Shown here: piece after piece, positions 35,388-39,110 of the stretch
Layout: each line of letters opens with the position of its first letter
Position numbering within the stretch: the first letter of the stretch is position 1
Origin: Candidatus Zixiibacteriota bacterium
Lineage (GTDB): Bacteria > Zixibacteria > MSB-5A5 > GN15 > FEB-12
Direction: 5' to 3'
DNA length: 39,110 bases
Assembly (NCBI GenBank): GCA_024278935.1
Contig: JAJRSF010000019.1
Span: 1-39,110 of the forward strand
Notes under the pieces: model-generated
What the model was told of the DNA's origin: nothing
What the model saw: the letters and a program-made list of their open reading frames with translations, nothing else
The model's database searches: none
Translations under genes and position numbers: made by a program

Positions 35388-35431
35388 AATTCCAACTTTC
35401 CTAGTCTGTCAAGCTCTAAGCTGTTGGAATT
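35388..35431. other. Long inverted repeat in the divergent intergenic region
   Basis: AATTCCAAC (35388-35396) and GTTGGAATT (35423-35431) are perfect 9-base arms separated by 26 bases. The 433-base gap 35157-35589 otherwise contains the paired palindromes near 35.2 kb, the promoter at 35528, and A/T-rich sequence with no gene. TTGACT (35465-35470) followed closely by TATAAC is a second, badly spaced promoter candidate. Confidence 0.45.
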
Positions 35432-35527
35432 AAAGGGTATAAAACATAAATATATATTTTTCGCTTGACTTCAATCTTATCCTCTTATAACTTGGCAACT
35501 GATTATTTAAAAATAATTTAATATTAT

Positions 35528-35556
35528 TTGACACTTTGGTAACAGAATCGTTTATT
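35528..35556 (+). promoter_or_regulatory. Promoter of the four-gene membrane operon
   Basis: A perfect TTGACA (35528-35533), 17-base spacer and TTTATT (35551-35556, 4/6). Expected +1 is near 35563, about 27 bases before the first start codon. Confidence 0.6.
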
Positions 35557-35589
35557 TGTGTACGGTTTTTTTACTAACGAAGAGAAGGA

Positions 35590-36855
35590 ATGATTACGTT
35601 GAATCAGATTCACAGCAAAAATGTTTCAGTATTATTATCTGTAATATTCATATTATTCTTTTCGTTAAATCTGTCGGCAAGACAATCAGCCGAAAACACA
35701 GAACAAAAACTTATCGACTCTGTCCAAGCAATGGTGGCAAACGCTGTCGTGTTGCCTTCTCGCCCTGCAATTGTTTCTTCGTTATCCGCCAAAGATAATC
35801 CAAGCGACAAAGGTGGAGCTATTGAAATTGATTGGAAATTATCTCCAGATGACAAAGAACTGAAATCATATATTATCTCTCGATCAGAATCATTAGACGG
35901 ACAATTTAGTAAAGTTGGTGAAGCTGTCCGAGGTCATACATCATATACAGATAACAAAACTACCGATGGTGTCAATTATTACTATAGTATAGTTGGTTTA
36001 AAAACTTATGTAGATGCTAATGGAAACGATGCGATTGTAAGTTCACTTCCTACAGCAACCGGCCCGATTGTTTCATCGGCACAATGGTTTCGGAGTGAGC
36101 GAGCATGGTGTCTCTTTTTTGTTCTGCTTATAAGTGGTGCAATAATGTTTTACATTAATAGAGCAAAATCAGGTGCTGATATTTACATTCGTAAAATTGC
36201 TGGTATCGATGCTGTTGAAGAAGCTGTCGGTCGTGCGACTGAGATGGGAAGTAAGATATTCTTTATCCCTGGTATTCAGGATATGAACGATGTACAGACT
36301 ATCGCAGGTATTGCTATTTTAGGACGAGTCGGCGAGATTGCCGCTCAATATGAAACATGGCTTGAAGTGCCTGTCTCAAAATCTCTTGTGATGGTAACAG
36401 CACGGGAAACTTTGAAAGAGGCATATACAAAAGTTGGTCGTCCTGATGCTTTTAATCAGGATCAGGTTCACTATCTGACTGATGATCAGTTTGGCTATGC
36501 GGCCGCTATCGACGGTATGGTTGTTCGTGAAAAACCTGCCACGATTTTCTATATGGGTGCTCTCTTTGCGGAATCACTTATTTTGGCTGAAACAGGTAAT
36601 GCTGCCGGTGCGATTCAAATTGCCGGTACCGCGATGCCATCACAGCTTCCGTTTTTTGTAGCATCATGTGATTACACACTTTTGGGTGAAGAGCTTTTTG
36701 CTGCTTCTGCTTATCTTTCAAAAGAACCTCGTCAGTTAGGTTCTCTCAAAGGTCAGGATTTTGGAAAATTAATATTTATGGCAGCTATTGTTATTGGTGT
36801 GCTGATAGAAACTTTTACAGATATTAATGTAAGTCAATATTTTCAGGTTAAATAA
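35590..36855 (+). CDS. DUF6754-like membrane protein with N-terminal Fn3-like domain
   Basis: 421 residues from the ATG at 35590. AAGGA abuts that ATG with no spacing, so the in-frame TTG at 35599 (NQIHSKNVSV...) is a serious alternative start. A signal or anchor helix (VLLSVIFILFFSLNLSA) precedes a periplasmic Fn3-like domain (about 55-160, IEIDWKLSPDDKELKSYIIS then GVNYYYSIVG). A membrane helix follows at about 175-193. A large cytoplasmic alpha/beta region contains EEAVGRATEMGSKIFFIPGI, VQTIAGIAILGRVGEIAAQY, FGYAAAIDGMVVREKPATIF, GNAAGAIQIAGTAMPSQLPF and CDYTLLGEELFAASAYLS. I associate this block with DUF6754 proteins of unknown function. A last helix lies near the C-terminus. The gene heads a four-gene operon. 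Confidence 0.72.
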   Translation: MITLNQIHSKNVSVLLSVIFILFFSLNLSARQSAENTEQKLIDSVQAMVANAVVLPSRPAIVSSLSAKDNPSDKGGAIEIDWKLSPDDKELKSYIISRSESLDGQFSKVGEAVRGHTSYTDNKTTDGVNYYYSIVGLKTYVDANGNDAIVSSLPTATGPIVSSAQWFRSERAWCLFFVLLISGAIMFYINRAKSGADIYIRKIAGIDAVEEAVGRATEMGSKIFFIPGIQDMNDVQTIAGIAILGRVGEIAAQYETWLEVPVSKSLVMVTARETLKEAYTKVGRPDAFNQDQVHYLTDDQFGYAAAIDGMVVREKPATIFYMGALFAESLILAETGNAAGAIQIAGTAMPSQLPFFVASCDYTLLGEELFAASAYLSKEPRQLGSLKGQDFGKLIFMAAIVIGVLIETFTDINVSQYFQVK

Positions 36856-36877
36856 AGTAAGGGATTAAAGAAGAAAA

Positions 36878-37546
36878 ATGCGTCGCGAAATACCACTACT
36901 TATAACAACCATAGCCGGTTTAGTCTTTGCTATCTCATATTTTATTCCGCATTGGCCGTTTGGTGAAGCTGAATCAATCTTTGGTGACTGGATTGCTATT
37001 GTACAGGCGTTTGCTATTTGGCTTGGTGCTTTAAACCTTATGAAAGTATCGATTGAAAAAATTTACAGAAAAAAAGAAGACGCCATGTATGCGTCGATTA
37101 TTATAGTCTGTCTGCTCGGAACTCTTGCTGTTGGATTCTATGACGGCTTTACCGGCGGACCTCAATCTTCATTTAGAGATACAGGCACATCATTTGATTG
37201 GCTGTATCGTTTTATTTATACACCACTTACATCAACAATGTTTGCCATGTTGGCATTTTTTGTCGCATCGGCTTCTTATAGAGCATTCAGAGCAAGAAGC
37301 TTTGAAGCTACTTTACTTCTTATAGCAGGGTTCTTTGTTATGGGTGGTCGAGTTCCTCTTTTTGACTTGGCACTTAAACCATTTACCGATGTCCCTTATT
37401 TCTCAGAATTTGCGGGATGGATTATGGCGTATCCACTCACAGCCGGAATGACTGCTATTATGATTGGTATCGCATTAGGTATTATGTCGAGTTCACTTCG
37501 GATTATTTTAGGTATTGAACGGTCACATATCGGAGGGGGAGCTTAA
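36878..37546 (+). CDS. Polytopic membrane protein of the DUF6754-like operon (second gene)
   Basis: 222 residues with about six predicted transmembrane helices (for example LLITTIAGLVFAISYFI, AIVQAFAIWLGALNLM, ASIIIVCLLGTLAVGF, TMFAMLAFFVASASYRAF, ATLLLIAGFFVMGG and MTAIMIGIALGIM). A conserved-looking loop RDTGTSFDWLYRFIYTPL lies between helices 3 and 4. No channel or enzyme motif is recognised. It starts 22 bases after the previous gene and ends two bases before the next, inside the same operon. Confidence 0.75.
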   Translation: MRREIPLLITTIAGLVFAISYFIPHWPFGEAESIFGDWIAIVQAFAIWLGALNLMKVSIEKIYRKKEDAMYASIIIVCLLGTLAVGFYDGFTGGPQSSFRDTGTSFDWLYRFIYTPLTSTMFAMLAFFVASASYRAFRARSFEATLLLIAGFFVMGGRVPLFDLALKPFTDVPYFSEFAGWIMAYPLTAGMTAIMIGIALGIMSSSLRIILGIERSHIGGGA

Positions 37547-37548
37547 TC

Positions 37549-38451
37549 ATGGTAAGTCAAATTGCAACAATCTTAATGATCATAGTTGGTCTTTCTCTGC
37601 TCTATGTTTTGTACCGAACTATCAAAGGTCATCCTATTGAAAGACGAGTCGTCTTTTTATATATCGCATTAGCTATTTCATTACCATTATTGATGCAGAA
37701 AACAGCACCGGTTCCGGTGACTGAAGATGTCCAGAAATTAGTGAATGCACTTGATGCACTTCCTCCGGGTTCAAAAATCTTAGCAACTTTTGACTATGAC
37801 CCAGCCTCGGCTCCTGAATTACAACCGATGGGTACTGCTTTTATGAAATATGCTTTTAAGCATGATTTCAAAGTTATCGTGATGGGACTTTGGCCTCAGG
37901 GACCTCAACAGGCAAATCAGGCTATTGAAGAAGCGATGCTGGACAAGACTATCGCAGCCAAAAATTTAGTATATGGTGTTGACTATGTAAACCTTGGCTA
38001 TCAGGCAGGTGCCGAATTTGTTATCCAATCTATGGGTACTGAGTTTAAACGTATGTTCCCGCTTGATGATCGCCATATCGCCTATGACTCACTTCCGATT
38101 ATGAACGACATTACTAACTTTTCTAATATAGATTTTATCTTCAATCTTTCTGCCGGGAAACCGGGAACGGTTGAATGGATTCAGATTGCTGTTGACCGTT
38201 TTGGCGCCACATGTGGTGCGGGCAATACAGCAGTGCAGGCTCCGCAAGTGTATCCGTATCTTCGGTCTGGTCAGTTGACAGGACTCTTAGGTGGTATGAG
38301 TGGTGGAGCAGAATTTGAGAAAGCTATCGATGAAAAAGGTCAGGCGAGTACGTTTATATTTGCCCAGATGATCTCGCATGCGATGGTGATTGCCTTTATT
38401 ATTATGGGAAATATCGCTTTCTTTATAACTCGTAAGAAAAAGAAAGCATAG
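37549..38451 (+). CDS. Membrane-anchored alpha/beta protein of the DUF6754-like operon (third gene)
   Basis: 300 residues. Two N-terminal helices (ATILMIIVGLSLLYVLY and FLYIALAISLPLL) and one C-terminal helix (AMVIAFIIMGNIAFFI with a KKKK tail) flank a soluble region of about 200 residues. It contains ILATFDYDPASAPELQPMGT, FKVIVMGLWPQGPQQANQAI, GVDYVNLGYQAGAEFVIQSM, DFIFNLSAGKPGTVEWIQIA and a Gly-rich GLLGGMSGGAEFE. The pattern suggests a Rossmann-like or periplasmic-binding-like fold, but no family is recognised. GGAGGGGGAG at the end of the preceding gene is its ribosome site, so the two are coupled. Confidence 0.75.
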   Translation: MVSQIATILMIIVGLSLLYVLYRTIKGHPIERRVVFLYIALAISLPLLMQKTAPVPVTEDVQKLVNALDALPPGSKILATFDYDPASAPELQPMGTAFMKYAFKHDFKVIVMGLWPQGPQQANQAIEEAMLDKTIAAKNLVYGVDYVNLGYQAGAEFVIQSMGTEFKRMFPLDDRHIAYDSLPIMNDITNFSNIDFIFNLSAGKPGTVEWIQIAVDRFGATCGAGNTAVQAPQVYPYLRSGQLTGLLGGMSGGAEFEKAIDEKGQASTFIFAQMISHAMVIAFIIMGNIAFFITRKKKKA

Positions 38452-38460
38452 AGGAATAGC

Positions 38461-39110
38461 ATGGAACTTATAGGTATTTGGGTTGCAGCCCTACTTACAT
38501 TAGGAATCTTTTCATTCTTGTATAAAGATAATCCGGTGTACAAAATTTGTGAATCAATCTTTATCGGTGTCTCTGCCGGGTATTGGGCGATTGCGAATTT
38601 CTTTGATGCTCTGCATAAAAAATTCTGGGTAGGTGTTTTTCCTACCGATGGTGGCGAGCCTAATTATTTCTTATGGTTTGGTGCCTTGCTTGGTGTTCTT
38701 ATGTTGCTCCGTTTGAGTTCTAAAATTGGTTGGATAGCACGTTGGCCGCTTGCATTTATTGTTGGTGCAACTGCCGGTTTATATATGATGATTTATTTTG
38801 TATCGAATGCGATGAATCAGGTTGCATCTACTATGAGAAATGTCATTGTGACAAACCCGGAGACTCAGCTTATTATTTGGGGGGAAACGATTGGTTCTAT
38901 TCTCATTGTGATTGGTGTTGTTTCGGGACTGGTTTATTTCTTCTTCTCAAAAGAACATAAAGGTGTCTTTGGTCACACAGAAAAAGTTGGTATATGGTTT
39001 TTAATGATTACCTTTGGTGCTCACTTTGGGTATACCGTCATGAGTCGTATGTCTTTGTTGATCGGACGAATTGATTTTCTGTTTAGAGACTGGCTCCATC
39101 TGTTAAATTA
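38461..39110 (+). CDS. Polytopic membrane protein of the DUF6754-like operon (fourth gene), cut by the window edge
   Basis: The frame is open from ATG 38461 to the last base, giving 216 complete codons with no stop in the window. The protein begins MELIGIWVAALLTLGIFSFL and has about six hydrophobic helices (FLWFGALLGVLMLLRL, WPLAFIVGATAGLYMMIYFV, IWGETIGSILIVIGVVSGLV, IWFLMITFGAHFGYTVM). GAGGAATAGC precedes the ATG, and only 9 bases separate it from the third gene. The last visible residues are DWLHLLN followed by TA, so the stop may be the next base or the gene may continue. Function is unknown. It probably forms a membrane complex with the three preceding proteins. Confidence 0.7.
   Translation, partial: MELIGIWVAALLTLGIFSFLYKDNPVYKICESIFIGVSAGYWAIANFFDALHKKFWVGVFPTDGGEPNYFLWFGALLGVLMLLRLSSKIGWIARWPLAFIVGATAGLYMMIYFVSNAMNQVASTMRNVIVTNPETQLIIWGETIGSILIVIGVVSGLVYFFFSKEHKGVFGHTEKVGIWFLMITFGAHFGYTVMSRMSLLIGRIDFLFRDWLHLLN

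Noticed and set aside
38730-38960. A 76-codon frame inside the last membrane gene
   Set aside because: It is out of frame with the long open membrane-protein frame that starts at 38461 behind GAGGA. It is Cys-rich in a way typical of shadow translation.

Overview
The window is a densely coded, A/T-rich chromosomal segment from a didermic (Gram-negative-type) bacterium. Outer-membrane and envelope genes support this: a complete Tol-Pal system, two PorV/PorQ-like barrel proteins next to a secreted beta-propeller protein with a FlgD-like C-terminal domain, and several Lys-rich signal peptides and lipoproteins. PorV-type proteins, a proline-rich Pal and a DUF6754-like membrane operon point to the FCB group or a neighbouring candidate phylum (Zixibacteria-, KSB1- or Marinimicrobia-like). 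This placement is inferred from gene content only. No rRNA, tRNA, CRISPR array or insertion sequence was recognised.

Layout. 1-6.7 kb (+): the tail of a zinc-ribbon protein, a secreted propeller protein, two PorV-like proteins, and an isocitrate/isopropylmalate-type dehydrogenase broken by one missing base. 6.8-8.9 kb (+): a chemoreceptor with a periplasmic c-type haem motif and a C-terminal zinc-binding CZB domain. 9-12.9 kb (-): smpB, an AmiC-type amidase, murI, a DCC-family protein and rdgB. 13.1-14.6 kb (+): two stand-alone receiver proteins, then a PhaR-like DNA-binding domain fused to a phasin-like coiled coil. 15-16 kb (-): a haem-copper-oxidase-like membrane domain fused to two DUF1858-like domains, behind an FNR/DNR-type site. 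16-24.5 kb (-): ligA (one base missing), an unknown gene, and cpoB, pal, an unrelated 288-residue secreted protein, tolB, a tonB/tolA-like gene, tolR and tolQ.

24.7-26.1 kb holds a tiny His-tailed lipoprotein and a 'STGPK'-family protein bracketed by dispersed palindromic repeats. 26.4-30.1 kb (+) is a compact island that looks acquired: a DNA methyltransferase, a Z1-domain superfamily-2 ATPase and an overlapping 146-residue protein. It looks like a restriction-type defence system with no recognisable nuclease. After a repeat-rich gap come a SIMPL-domain protein (+) and then two divergent operons. The minus-strand operon (35.2-31.4 kb) carries a MutL/GlmL-type ASKHA ATPase, a membrane-anchored protein and a barrel/KOW protein. 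The plus-strand operon (35.6-39.1 kb) carries four membrane proteins and runs off the window. No glutamate mutase accompanies the MutL-like ATPase, so these divergent operons may form an undescribed envelope system.

Cross-cutting observations. Three genes (smpB, the phaR-phasin gene and ligA) have a promoter whose -10 box ends 5-6 bases before the ATG and lack a Shine-Dalgarno sequence, which predicts leaderless mRNAs. Two housekeeping genes each lack one base, and tolQ has its conserved N-terminus cut off from an ATG by an in-frame stop. These could be sequence errors or real lesions. Palindromic repeat families (GTAGGTCAGGTC type and CTTGA-loop type) occupy most of the long intergenic gaps.
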